This document shows positions 37,921 through 49,999 of a stretch of 64,000 bases of DNA, piece after piece. Origin of the DNA: Haliclystus octoradiatus (Eukaryota; Cnidaria; Staurozoa; Stauromedusae; Haliclystidae). The notes beneath the pieces are model-generated. The model was not told the DNA's origin. It worked only from the letters and a program-made list of their open reading frames with translations, and made no database searches. The stretch lies in assembly GCA_916610825.1 (NCBI GenBank), contig OU744448.1, positions 16,119,936 through 16,183,935 on the forward strand, written 5' to 3'. Positions within the stretch are counted from its first letter, which is position 1, and every line of letters begins with the position of its first letter. The position numbers were made by a program, and so were the translations under genes.

Positions 37921-39801
37921 TCCAAAGGGAATTTGGAATTAACAAAAACAGTTCAAAAAGACCAAAAACAATGCTTAATTGCCAAGGAATTTCGAATTTG
38001 ATAAAAACAGCTCAAAATGACCAAAAACAATGTTTAATTCCCAAGGGAATTCGAATTTGACAAAAACAGCTCAAATGGACCGAAAACAATGCTTAATTCC
38101 CAAGGGAATTCGAATTTGACAAAAACAACTTAAAATGACCAAATACAATGCTTAATTCACAAGAGAATTCGAATTTGACAAAAACAGCTCAAAATGACCA
38201 AAAACAATGCTTAATTTCAAAAGGAATTCAGAATTAACAAAACAGCTCGAAAAGACCAAAAACAATGCTGAATTCCCAAGGGAATTCGAATTTGACAAAA
38301 ACAGCTCATAATGACCAAAAACAATGCTGAATTCCCAAGGGATTTCGAATTTAACAAAAACAGCTCAAAATGACCAAATACAATGCTGAATTCCCAAGGG
38401 AATTCGAATTTGATAAAAACAGCTCAAAATCACCAAAAACAATGCTTAATTCTCAAGGGAAATCGAATTTAACAAAAACAGCTCAAAATGACCAATAACA
38501 ATGCTTAATTCCCAAGGGAATTCGAATTTGACAAAAACAGCTCAAAATGACCAAAAACAATGCTTAATTCCAAAGGGAATTCGGAATTAACAAAAACAGC
38601 TCAAAATGACCAAAAACAATGCTTAAATCCCAAGGGAATTCGAATTTGATAAAAACAGTTCAAAAAGACCAAAAACAATGCTTAATTGCCAAGGAAATTC
38701 GAATTTGATAAAAACAGCTCAAAATGACCAAAAACAATGTTAATTCCCAAGGGAATTCGAATTTGAGAAAAACAGCTCAAAATGACCAAAAACAATGCTT
38801 AATTCCAAAAGGAATTCAGAATTAACAAAAACAGCTCAAAATGACCAAAAACAATGCTAAATTCCCAAGGGAATTCGAATTTGACAAAAACAGCTCATAA
38901 TGACCAAAAACAATGCTGAATTCCCAAAGGAATTCGAATTTAACAAAAATAGCTCAAAATGACCAAAAACAATGCTTAATTCCCAAGGGAATTCGAATTT
39001 GAGAAAAACAGCTCAAAATGACCAAATACATTGCTTAATTCACAAGGGAATTCGAATTTGATAAAAACAGCTCAAAATGACAAAAAACATTGCTTAATTC
39101 CCAAGGGAAATCGAATTTGACAAAAACAACTCAAAATGACCAAATACAATGCTTAATTCCCAAGGAAATTCGGAATTAACAAAAACAGCTCAAAATGACC
39201 AAAAACAATGCTTAATTCCAAAGGGAATTCGAATTTGATAAAAACAGCTCAAAATAACCAAAAACAATGCTTAATTCCCAAGGGAATTCGAATTTGACAA
39301 AAACAGCTCAAAATGACCAAAACAATGCTTAATTCCAAAGGGAATTCGGAATTAACAAAAACAGCTCAAAAAGACCAAAAACAATGCTTAATTCCCAAGG
39401 AAATTCGAATTTGATAAAAACAGCTCAAAATGACCAAAAACAACGCTGAATTCCCAAGGGAATTCGAATTTGACAAAAACAGCTCAAAATGACCAAAAAC
39501 AATGCTTAATTCCAAAGGGAATTCAGAATTAACAAAAACAGCTCAAAAGGACCAAAAACAATGCTGAATTCCCAAGGGAATTCGAATTTGACAAAAACAG
39601 CTCATAATGACCAAAAACAATGCTGAATTCACAAGGGAATTCGAATTTAACAAAAACAGCTCAAAATGACCAAAAACAATGCTTAATTCTCAAGGGAAAT
39701 CGAATTTAACAAAAACAGCTCAAAATGACCAAAAACAATCCTTAATTTTCAAGGGAATTTGAATTTGACAAAAACAGCTCAAAATGACCAAAAACAATGC
39801 T
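37921..39801 (+). repeat. Segmental duplication eta, copy 2
   Basis: Partner of 34860-36740. Its right half overlaps the tandem of about 1649 bp at 38641-41938, so CAATCCTTAATTTTC is present three times in total (36675, 39736, 41384). Confidence 0.83.
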
Positions 39802-41938
39802 TAATTCCAAAGGGAATTCGGAATTAACAAAAACAGCTCAAAATGACCAAAAACAATGCTTAAATCCCAAGGGAATTCGAATTTGATAAAAACAGCTCAA
39901 AATGACCAAAAACAACGCTGAATTCTCAAGGGAATTCGAATTTGATAAAAACAGCTCAAAATGACCAAAAACAATGCTTAAATCCAAAGGGAATTCGAAT
40001 TTGATAAAAACAGCTCGAAATGACCAAAAACAATGTTTAATTCTCAAGGGAATTCGAATTTGACAAAAACAGCTCAAGTTGACCGAAAACAATGCTTATT
40101 TCCCAAGGGAATTCGAATTTGACAAAAACAGCTCAAAATGACCAAAAACAATGCTTATTTCCCAAGGGAATTCGAATTTGACAAAAACAGCTCAAAATGA
40201 CCAAAAACAATGCTTAATTCCAAAGGGAATTCGGAATTAACAAAAACAGCTCAAAATGACCAAAAACAATGCTTAATTCCCAATGGAATTCGAATTTGAT
40301 AAAAACAGTTCAAAAAGACCAAAAACAATGCTTAATTGCCAAGGAAATTCGAATTTGATAAAAACAGCTCAAAATGACCAAAAACAATGTTTAATTCCCA
40401 AGGGAATTCGAATTTGAGAAAACAGCTCAAAATGACCAAAAACAATGCTTAATTCCAAAAGGAATTCAGAATTAACAAAAACAGCTCAAAATGACCAAAA
40501 ACAATGCTAAATTCCCAAGGGAATTCGAATTTGACAAAACAGCTCATAATGACCAAAAACAATGCTGAATTCCCAAAGGAATTCGAATTTAACAAAAATA
40601 GCTCAAAATGACCAAAAACAATGCTTAATTCCCAAGGGAATTCGAATTTGAGAAAAACAGCTCAAAATGACCAAATACATTGCTTAATTCACAAGGGAAT
40701 TCGAATTTGATAAAAACAGCTCAAAATGACAAAAAACATTGCTTAATTCCCAAGGGAAATCGAATTTGACAAAAACAACTCAAAATGACCAAATACAATG
40801 CTTAATTCCCAAGGAAATTCGGAATTAACAAAAACAGCTCAAAATGACCAAAAACAATGCTTAATTCCAAAGGGAATTCGAATTTGATAAAAACAGCTCA
40901 AAATAACCAAAAACAATGCTTAATTCCCAAGGGAATTCAGAATTAACAAAAACAGCTCAAAATGACCAAAACAATGCTTAATTCCAAAGGGAATTCGGAA
41001 TTAACAAAAACAGCTCAAAAAGACCAAAAACAATGCTTAATTCCCAAGGAAATTCGAATTTGATAAAAACAGCTCAAAATGACCAAAAACAACGCTGAAT
41101 TCCCAAGGGAATTCGAATTTGACAAAAACAGCTCAAAATGACCAAAAACAATGCTTAATTCCAAAGGGAATTCAGAATTAACAAAAACAGCTCAAAAGGA
41201 CCAAAAACAATGCTGAATTCCCAAGGGAATTCGAATTTGACAAAAACAGCTCATAATGACCAAAAACAATGCTGAATTCACAAGGGAATTCGAATTTAAC
41301 AAAAACAGCTCAAATGACCAAAAACAATGCTTAATTCTCAAGGGAAATCGAATTTAACAAAAACAGCTCAAAATGACCAAAAACAATCCTTAATTTTCAA
41401 GGGAATTCGAATTTGACAAAAACAGCTCAAAATGACCAAAAACAATGCTTAATTCCAAAGGGAATTCGGAATTAACAAAAACAGCTCAAAATGACCAAAA
41501 ACAATGCTTAAATCCCAAGGGAATTCGAATTTGATAAAAACAGCTCAAAATGACCAAAAACAATGCTTAAATCCCAAGGGAATTCGAATTTGATAAAAAC
41601 AGCTCAAAATGACCAAAAACAATGCTTAAATCCAAAGGGAATTTGAATTTGATAAAAACAGCTCGAAATGACCAAAAACAATGTTTAATTCTCAAGGGAA
41701 TTCGAATTTGACAAAAACAGCTCAAATTGACCGAAGACAATGCTTATTTCCCAAGGGAATTCGAATTTGACAAAAACAGCTCAAAATGACCAAAAACAAT
41801 GCTTATTTCCCAAGGGAATTCGAATTTGACAAAAACAGCTCAAAATGACCAAAAACAATGCTTAATTCCAAAGGGAATTCGGAATTAACAAAAACAGCTC
41901 AAAATGACCAAAAACAATGCTTAATTCCCAATGGAATT
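38641..41938 (+). repeat. Direct tandem duplication of about 28 monomers
   Basis: Two adjacent copies, 38641-40290 and 40291-41938, abut without spacer. Both open with CGAATTTGATAAAAACAGTT. The offset is 1650 at the start and 1648 near the CAATCC marker, from single-base losses at 40416, 40534 and about 41312 offset by 38742. Differences are few, for example ACGCTGAATTCTC at 39917 against TGCTTAAATCCC in the second copy. It looks like the most recent amplification in the left arm. Confidence 0.85.
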
Positions 41939-42283
41939 CGAATTTGATAAAAACAGCTCAAAATGACCAAAAACAATGCTTAATTCTCAAGAGAATTCGA
42001 ATTTGACAAAAACAATTCAAAATGACCAAATACATTGATAATTCCAAAGGGAATTCGGAATTAACAAAAACAGCTCAAAATGACCAAAAACAATGCTTAA
42101 GTCCTAAGGGAATTCGAATTTGACAACAACAGCTCAAAATGACCAAAAACAATGCTTAATTCCAAAGGGAATTCGGAATTAACAAAAACAGCTCAAAATG
42201 ACCGAAAACAATGCTTAATTCCCAAGGGAATTTGAATTTGATAAAAACAGCTCAAAATGACCAAAAACAATGCTTAATTCCCA
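41939..42283 (+). repeat. Terminal satellite monomers before the gap
   Basis: About six monomers end mid-copy at GCTTAATTCCCA where N begins. One near 42036 has lost a base pair group (CATTGATAATTCC instead of CATTGCTTAATTCC). The real edge of this arm is hidden. Confidence 0.85.
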
Positions 42284-42483
42284 NNNNNNNNNNNNNNNNN
42301 NNNNNNNNNNNNNNNNNNNNNNNNNNNNNNNNNNNNNNNNNNNNNNNNNNNNNNNNNNNNNNNNNNNNNNNNNNNNNNNNNNNNNNNNNNNNNNNNNNNN
42401 NNNNNNNNNNNNNNNNNNNNNNNNNNNNNNNNNNNNNNNNNNNNNNNNNNNNNNNNNNNNNNNNNNNNNNNNNNNNNNNNNNN
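42284..42483. other. Assembly gap, 200 N
   Basis: Exactly 200 ambiguous bases separate the 59-bp satellite from the pentamer block. A round length of this kind is usually a placeholder of unknown true size, so adjacency and relative orientation of the two sides are not proven by the sequence. Confidence 0.98.
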
Positions 42484-42833
42484 CTATACTATACTATACT
42501 ATACTATACTATACTATACTATACTATACTATACTATACTATACTATACTATACTATACTATACTATACTATACTATACTATACTATACTATACTATACT
42601 ATACTATACTATACTATACTATACTATACTATACTATACTATACTATACTATACTATACTATACTATACTATACTATACTATACTATACTATACTATACT
42701 ATACTATACTATACTATACTATACTATACTATACTATACTATACCATACTATACTATACTATACTTTAGGATACAACACTATACTATAGCATACCACCCT
42801 ATCCTATACCACCCTATCCTATCCTATACTATA

Positions 42834-43075
42834 CTTTACTATACTTTACTATACTATACAATACTATACAATACTATCCTACACTATACTATACTATACT
42901 ATATTAATTAACAATAATATACTATACTATACTATACTATACTATACCATACCACCCTATCCTATACCACGCTATCCTATACTATACTATACTCTACTAT
43001 ACTTTACTATACTTTACTATACTATACTATACTATACAATACTATCCTACACTATACTATAATATACTATACTAT
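42834..43075 (+). repeat. Pentamer segment A, block 1 copy
   Basis: This variant-rich segment contains ATTAATTAACAATAATATAC and runs of CCACCCTATCCTAT, CTCTAC and ACAATACTATCCTAC. It aligns without indel to block 2 at offset 20233 (TTAATTAAC at 42904 and 63137; CTCTAC at 42992 and 63225; ACAAT at 43036 and 63269). Confidence 0.88.
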
Positions 43076-43560
43076 ACTATACTATACTATACTATACTAT
43101 ACTATACTATACTATACTATACTATACTATACTATACTATACTATACTATACTATACTATACTATACTATACTATACTATACTATACTATACTATACTAT
43201 ACTATACTATACTATACTATACTATACTATACTATACTATACTATACTATACTATACTATACTATACTATACTATACTATACTATACTATACTATACTAT
43301 ACTATACTATACTATACTATACTATACTATACTATACTATACTATACTATACTATACTATACTATACTATACTATACTATACTATACTATACTTTACTAT
43401 ACTATACTATACCATACTATACTATACTCTTCTATAACGTCCTATCCTATACCACCCTATCCTATCCTATCCTATACTATACTATACTATACTATAATAT
43501 AATATACTATACTATACTATACTATACTATACTATACTATACTATACTATACTATACTAT

Positions 43561-43635
43561 ACGATACTATACTATTGGAAACTATACTATACTATGCTAT
43601 ACTATGCCCTCTATCCTATACCACCTTATTCTATA
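43561..43635 (+). repeat. Pentamer segment B, block 1 copy
   Basis: It contains ACGATACTATACTATTGGAA followed by TGCTA, TGCCCTC and CCACCTTATTC. The same string occurs in block 2 at offset 20038 (TTGG at 43575 and 63613). The A-to-B distance differs by 195 bp between blocks, through pentamer gain or loss. Confidence 0.85.
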
Positions 43636-44091
43636 CTATACTATACTATACTATACTATACTATACTATACTATACTATACTATACTATACTATACTATA
43701 CTATACTATACTATACTATACTATACTATACTATACTATACTATACTATACTATACTATACTATACTATACTATACTATAACTATACTATACTATACTAT
43801 ACTATACTATACTATACTATACTATACTATACTATACTATACTATACCACCCTATCCTATCCTATCCTATACTATACTATACTATACCATACTATACTAT
43901 ACTATAATATACTATACTATACTATACTATACTATACTATATTTTACTATACCATACTATACTATACTATACTATACTATACTATACTATACTATACTAT
44001 ACTATACTATACTATACTATCCTATCCTATACTATACTATACTATACTATATTATACTATACTATACTATACTATACTATACTATACTATA

Positions 44092-44125
44092 CTATAGTAA
44101 AGTATAGTATACTATAGTATATACT
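44092..44125 (+). repeat. Local strand switch inside pentamer block
   Basis: The CTATA phase is interrupted by AGTAAAGTATAGTAT and CTATAGTATATAC, which read as the complementary pentamer (TATAG) before the array returns to CTATA. TATACTATAGTATA inside it is a perfect palindrome. This suggests a small inversion or a fold-back event. Confidence 0.75.
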
Positions 44126-45591
44126 ATACTATACTATACTATACTATACTATACTATACTATACTATACTATACTATACTATACTATACTATACTATACT
44201 ATACTATACTATACTATACTATACTATACTATACTATACTATACTATACTATACTATACTATACTATACTATACTATACTATACTATACTATACTATACT
44301 ATACTATACTATACTATACTATACTATACTATACTATACTATACTATACTATACTATACTATACTATACTATACTATACTATACTATACTATACTATACT
44401 ATACTATACTATACTATACTATACTATACTATACTATACTATACTATACTATATACTATACTATACTATACTATACTATACTATACTATTACTATACTAT
44501 ACTATACTATACTATACTATACTATACTATACTATACTATACTATACTATACTATACTATACTATACTATACTATACATACTATACTATACTATACTATA
44601 ATATACTATACTATACTATACTATACTATACTATATTTTACTATACTATACTATACTATACTATACTATACTATACTATACTATACTATACTATACTATA
44701 CTATACTATACTATACTATACTATACTATACTATATCTATACTATACTATACTATACTATACTATACTATACTATACTATAGATACTATACTATACTATA
44801 CTATACTATACTATACTATACTATACTATACTATACTATACTATACTATACTATACTATACTATACTATACTATACTATACTATACTATACTATACTATA
44901 CTATACTATACTATACTATACTATACTATACTATACTATACTATACTATACTATACTATACTATACTATACTATACTATACTATACTATACTATACTATA
45001 CTATACTATACTATACTATACTATACTATACTATACTATACTATACTATACTATACTATACTATACTATACTATACTATACTATACTATACTATACCATA
45101 CTATACTATACTATACTATAATATACTATACTATACTATACTATACTATACTATAATTTACTATACTATACTATACTATACTATACTATACTATACTATA
45201 CTATACTATACTATACTATACTATCCTATCCTATACTATACTATACTATACTATATTATACTATACTATACTATACTATACTATACTATACTATACTATA
45301 CTATAGGATACTATACTATACTATACTATACTATACTATACTATACTATACTATACTATACTATACTATACTATACTATACTATACTATACTATACTATA
45401 CTATACTATACTATACTATACTATACTATACTATACTATACTATACTATACTATACTATACTATACTATACTATACTATACTATACTATACTATACTATA
45501 CTATACTATACTATACTATACTATACTATACTATACTATACTATACTATACTATACTATACTATACTATACTATACTATACTATACTATAC

Positions 45592-45620
45592 TATCCTATA
45601 CTATACTATACTATAGGATA
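45592..45620. other. Recurrent imperfect-pentamer hairpin
   Basis: TATCCTATA (45592-45600) and TATAGGATA (45612-45620) are perfect 9-bp inverted arms around an 11-nt pentamer loop. The same arms recur at 45922-45955 (16-nt loop), 61749-61777 (11 nt) and 62019-62047 (11 nt). Loop lengths differ by five, one pentamer. Confidence 0.65.
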
Positions 45621-46105
45621 CTATACTATACTATACTATACTATACTATACTATACTATACTATACTATACTATACTATACTATACTATACTATACTATA
45701 CTATACTATACTATACTATACTATACTATACTATACTATACTATACTATACTATACTATACTATACTATACTATACTATCCTATCCTATACTATACTATA
45801 CTATACTATACTATACTATAATATACTATACTATACTATACTATGCTATACTATACTATACTATACTATACCATACTTTAAGATACTATACTATACTATA
45901 CTTTACTATACTTTACTATACTATCCTATACTATACTATACTATACTATAGGATACTATACTATTCTATACTATACTATACTATACTATACTATACTATA
46001 ATATACTATACTATACTATACTATGCTATACTATGCCCCCTATCCTATACCACCTTATCCTATACTATACTATACTATACTATACTATAGGATACTATAC
46101 TATAC
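45592..46105 (+). repeat. Pentamer segment C, block 1 copy
   Basis: It contains TATCCTATA...TATAGGATA hairpins, CCATACTTTAAGATAC and TGCCCCCTATCC. From about 45870 to 46105 it aligns without indel to block 2 at offset 16097 (CTTTAAG at 45876 and 61973; TGCCCCC at 46034 and 62131). It lies just before the satellite junction at 46210. Confidence 0.85.
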
Positions 46106-46210
46106 TATACTATACTATACTATACTATACTATACTATACTATAATATACTATACTATACTATACTATACTATACTATACTATACTATACTATACTATAC
46201 TATACTATAC

Positions 46211-49200
46211 GTTTTTTGTCACTTTGAGCTGTTTTTTCAAATTCGAATTCCCTTGGGAATTAAGCATTGTTTTGGTCATTTTGAGCTGTTTTTGTCAAAT
46301 TTGAGTTCCCTTGGGAATTAAGCATTGTTTTTGGTCATTTTGAGCTGTTTTTGTTAAATTCGAATTCCCTTGGGAATTGAGCATTGTTTTTGGTCTTTTT
46401 GAGCTGTTTTTGTTAATTCCAAATTCCCTTTGGAATTAAGCATTGTTTTTGGTGATTTAGAGCTGTTTTTGTCAAATTCGATTTCCCTTGAAAATTAAGC
46501 ATAGTTTTTGGTTATTTTCAGCTGTTTTTATCAAATTCGAATTCCCCTGGTAATTAAGCATTGTTTTTGGTCATTTTGAGCTGTTTTTGTTAAATTCGAA
46601 TTCCCTTGGGAATTGAGCATTGTTTTTGGTCATTTTGAGCTGTTTTGTTAATTTCGATTTCCCTTGGGAATTAAGCATTGTTTTTGGTTATTTTGAGCTG
46701 TTTTTATCAATTTCGAATTCCCTTGGGAATTAAGCATTGTTTTGGTCATTTTGAGCTGTTTTTGTCAAATTCGAGTTCCCTTGGGAATTAAGCTTTATTT
46801 TTGGTCATTTTGAGCTGTTTTTATCAAATTCGAATTCCCCTGGTAATTAAGCATTGTTTTTGGTCATTTTGAGCTGTTTTTGTTAAATTCGAATTCCCTT
46901 GGGAATTGAGCATTGTTTTTGGTCATTTTGAGCTGTTTTGTTAATTTCGATTTCCCTTGGGAATTAAGCATTGTTTTTGGTTATTTTGAGCTGTTTTTAT
47001 CAATTTCGAATTCCCTTGGGAATTAAGCATTGTTTTGGTCATTTTGAGCTGTTTTTGTCAAATTCGAGTTCCCTTGGGAATTAAGCATTATTTTTGGTCA
47101 TTTTGAGCTGTTTTTGTTAAATTCGAATTCCCTTGGGAATTGAGCATTGTTTTTGGTCATTTTGAGCTGTTTTTGTTAAATTCGAATTCCTTTGTGAATT
47201 AAGCATTGTATTTGGTCATTTTAAGTTGTTTTTGTCAAATTCAAATTCCCTTGGGAATTAAGCATTGTTTTCGGTAATTTTGAGCTGTTTTTCTCAAATT
47301 CGAAAACCTTTGGGAATTAAGCATTGCTTTTGGTCATTTTGAGCTGTTTTTATCAAATTTGAATTCCCTTGGTACTTAAGCATTGTTTTTGGTCATTTTG
47401 AGCTGTTTTGGTTAGATTCGAATTCCCTTTGGAATTAAGCATTGTATTTGGTCATTTTGAGTTGTTTTTTTCAAATTCGAATTCCCTTGGGAATTAAGCA
47501 TTGTTTTGGTCATTTTGAGCTGTGTTTGTCAAATTCGAGTTCCCTTGGGAATTAAGCATTGTTTTTGGTCATTTTGAGCTGTTTTTGTCAAATTCGAATT
47601 CCCTTTGGAATTAAGCATTGTTTTTGGTCATTTTGAGCTGTTTTTGTTAAATTCGAATTCCCTTGGGAATTAAGCATTGTTTTTGGTCATTTTGAGCTGT
47701 TTTTGTCAAATTCGAATTCCCTTGGGAATTAAGCATTGTTTTTGGTCATTTTGAGCTGTTTTTATCGAATTTGAATTCCCTTGGGACTTGAGCATTGTTT
47801 TTGGTCATTTTGAGCTGTTTTGGTTAGATTCGAATTCCCTTTGGAATTAAGCATTGTATTTGGTCATTTTGAGTTGTTTTTTTCAAATTCGAATTCCCTT
47901 GGGAATTAAGCATTGTTTTGGTCATTTTGAGCTGTGTTTGTCAAATTCGAGTTCGCTTGGGAATTAAGCATTGTTTTTGGTCATTTTGAGCTGTTTTTGT
48001 CAAATTCGAATTCCCTTTGGAATTAAGCATTGTTTTTGGTCATTTTGAGCTGTTTTTGTCAAAATCAAATTCCCTTGGGAATTAAGCATTGTTTTTGGTC
48101 ACTTTGAGCTGTTTTTACCAAATTCGAATTCCCTTGGGATTTAAGCATTGTTTTTGGTCATTTTGAGCTGTTTTTGTTAATTCCGAATTCCCTTTGGAAT
48201 TAAACATTGTTTTTGGTCATTTTGAGCTGTTTTTGTCATATTCGAATTCCCTTGGGAATTAAGCATTGTTTTTGGTCATTTTGAGCTGTTTTTATTAAAT
48301 TCGAATTCCCTTGGGAATTAATCATTGTTTTTGGTCTTTTTGAGCTGTTTTTGTTAATTCCAAATTCCCTTTGGAATTAAGCATTGTTTTGGTCATTTTG
48401 AGCTGTTTTTGTCAAACTCGAAATCCCTTGGGAATTAAGCATTGTTTTGGTCATTTTGAGCTGTTTTTGTCAAATTCAAATTCCCTTTGGAATTAAGCAT
48501 TGTTTTGGTCATTTTGAGCTGTTTTTGTCAAACTCGAATTCCCTTGGGAATTAAGCATTGTTTTTGGTCATTTTGAGCTGTTTTTGTCAAATTCGAATTC
48601 CTTTGGGAATTAAGCATTGTTTTTGGTCATTTTGAGCTGTTTTTGTCAAATTCAAATTCCCTTGGGAATTAAGCATTGTTTTTGGTGATTTTGAGCTGTT
48701 TTTGTCAAATTCGATTTCCCTTGAAAATTAAGCATAGTTTTTGGTTATTTTCAGCTGTTTTTATCAAATTCGAATTCCCCTGGTAATTAAGCATTGTTTT
48801 TGGTCATTTTGAGCTGTTTTTGTTAAATTCGAGTTCCTTTGGGAATTGAGCATTGTTTTTGGTCATTTTGAGCTGTTTTGTAAAATTCAATTTCCCTTGG
48901 GAATTAAGCATTGTTTTTGCTTATTTTGAGCTGTTTTTATCAATTTCGAATTCCCTTGGGAATTAGGCATTGTTTTGGTCATTTTGAGCTGTTTTTGTCA
49001 AATTCGAGTTCCCTTGGGAATTAAGCATTATTTTTGGTCATTTTGAGCTGTTTTTGTGAAATTCGAATTCCCTTGGGAATTGAGCATTGTTTTTGGTCAT
49101 TTTGAGCTGTTTTTGTTAAATTCGAATTCCTTTGTGAATTAAGCATTGTTTTTGATCATTTTGAGCTGTTTTTATCAAATTCGAATTCCCTTGGGAATTA

Positions 49201-49999
49201 AGCATTGTTTTTGGTCTTTTCGAGCTGTTTTTGTTAAATTCGAATTCCCTTGGGAATTAAGCAATGTTTTTTGTCATTTTGAGCTGTTTTTATCAAATTC
49301 GAATTCCCTTGTGAATTAAGCATTGTATTTGGTCATTTTGAGCTGTTTTTCTCAAATTCGAATTCCCTTGGGAATTAAGCATTGTTTTTGGTCATTTTGA
49401 GTTGTTTTTTTCAAATTCGAATTCCCTTGGGAATTAAGCATTGTTTTGGTCATTTTGAGCTGTGTTTGTCAAATTCGAGTTCCCTTGGGAATTAAGCATT
49501 GTTTTTGGTCATTTTGAGCTGTTTTTGTCAAATTCGAATTCCCTTTGGAATTAAGCATTGTTTTTGGTCATTTTGAGCTGTTTTTGTTAAATTCGAATTC
49601 CCTTGGGAATTAAGCATTGTTTTTGGTCATTTTGAGCTGTTTTTGTCAAATTCGAATTCCCTTGGGAATTAAGCATTGTTTTTGGTCATTTTGAGCTGTT
49701 TTTATCGAATTTGAATTCCCTTGGGACTTAAGCATTGTTTTTGGTCATTTTGAGCTGTTTTGGTTAGATTCGAATTCCCTTTGGAATTAAGCATTGTATT
49801 TGGTCATTTTGAGTTGTTTTTTTCAATTTCGAATTCCCTTGGGAATTAAGCATTGTTTTGGTCATTTTGAGCTGTGTTTGTCAAATTCGAGTTCCCTTGG
49901 GAATTAAGCATTGTTTTGGTCATTTTGAGCTGTTTTTGTCAAATTTGAGTTCCCTTGGGAATTAAGCATTGTTTTTGGTCATTTTGAGCTGTTTTTGTC
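46211..49999 (-). repeat. Right-arm proximal segment
   Basis: About 64 monomers with short local duplications. The TTCCCCTGGTAATTAAGC, TGTTAATTTCGATTTCCC and ATCAATTTCG series at about 46540 repeats near 46840 and again near 53535. The GGTTAGATTCGAATTCCC monomer recurs at 47411, 47823 and 49763. A damaged dyad, CGAAAACCTTTGGG, sits near 47300. Confidence 0.8.

Larger units (their letters stand above)
1..42283 (+). repeat. 59-bp satellite array, left arm
   Basis: About 717 head-to-tail copies of one 59-bp monomer run without interruption to the N gap. Each copy reads, in order: TGCTTAATT, the dyad CCCAAGGG, AATTCGAATTTGAC, an A5 tract, CAGCTC, an A4 tract, TGACC, a second A5 tract and CAA. 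Common variants change TTGAC to TTGAT, TTAAC or TTGAG, CCCAAGGG to CCAAAGGG (usually together with CGGAATTAAC), or ACCAAAAAC to ACCAAATAC. Single-base indels in A runs are frequent, for example ACCAAAACAATG. Most canonical copies carry one EcoRI (GAATTC), one BstBI (TTCGAA) and one AluI (AGCT) site, so digestion should give a 59-bp ladder. I see no transposon, RNA gene or coding gene inside it. The family cannot be matched to a named satellite from memory. Confidence 0.97.
42484..46210 (+). repeat. TATAC/CTATA pentanucleotide satellite, block 1
   Basis: About 3.7 kb of (CTATA)n. Long stretches are perfect, notably about 43085-43390, 44122-44450 and 44775-45090. Interspersed variants include CCACC, CCTAT, CTTTA, CAATA, TGCTA and TAGGATA. 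Three marked segments are shared with block 2: A (TTAATTAACAATAATATAC at 42904), B (TTGGAAAC at 43575) and C (CTTTAAG at 45876 to TGCCCCC at 46034). Reading on + never meets TAA, TAG or TGA in the pure repeat, which makes long spurious open frames. It ends at CTATACG, where satellite starts. No gene is seen. Confidence 0.97.

Noticed and set aside
1..42283. CRISPR array
   Set aside because: Repeats are contiguous and vary together; there are no unique spacers of constant length.
42211..42911. Open frames that span the N run
   Set aside because: They cross 200 unknown bases and join satellite to pentamer.
42484..46210. Telomeric repeat or TATA promoter array
   Set aside because: The pentamer TATAC/CTATA is not a known TTAGG- or TTAGGG-type telomere unit, and TATA-like strings here are a by-product of the repeat.
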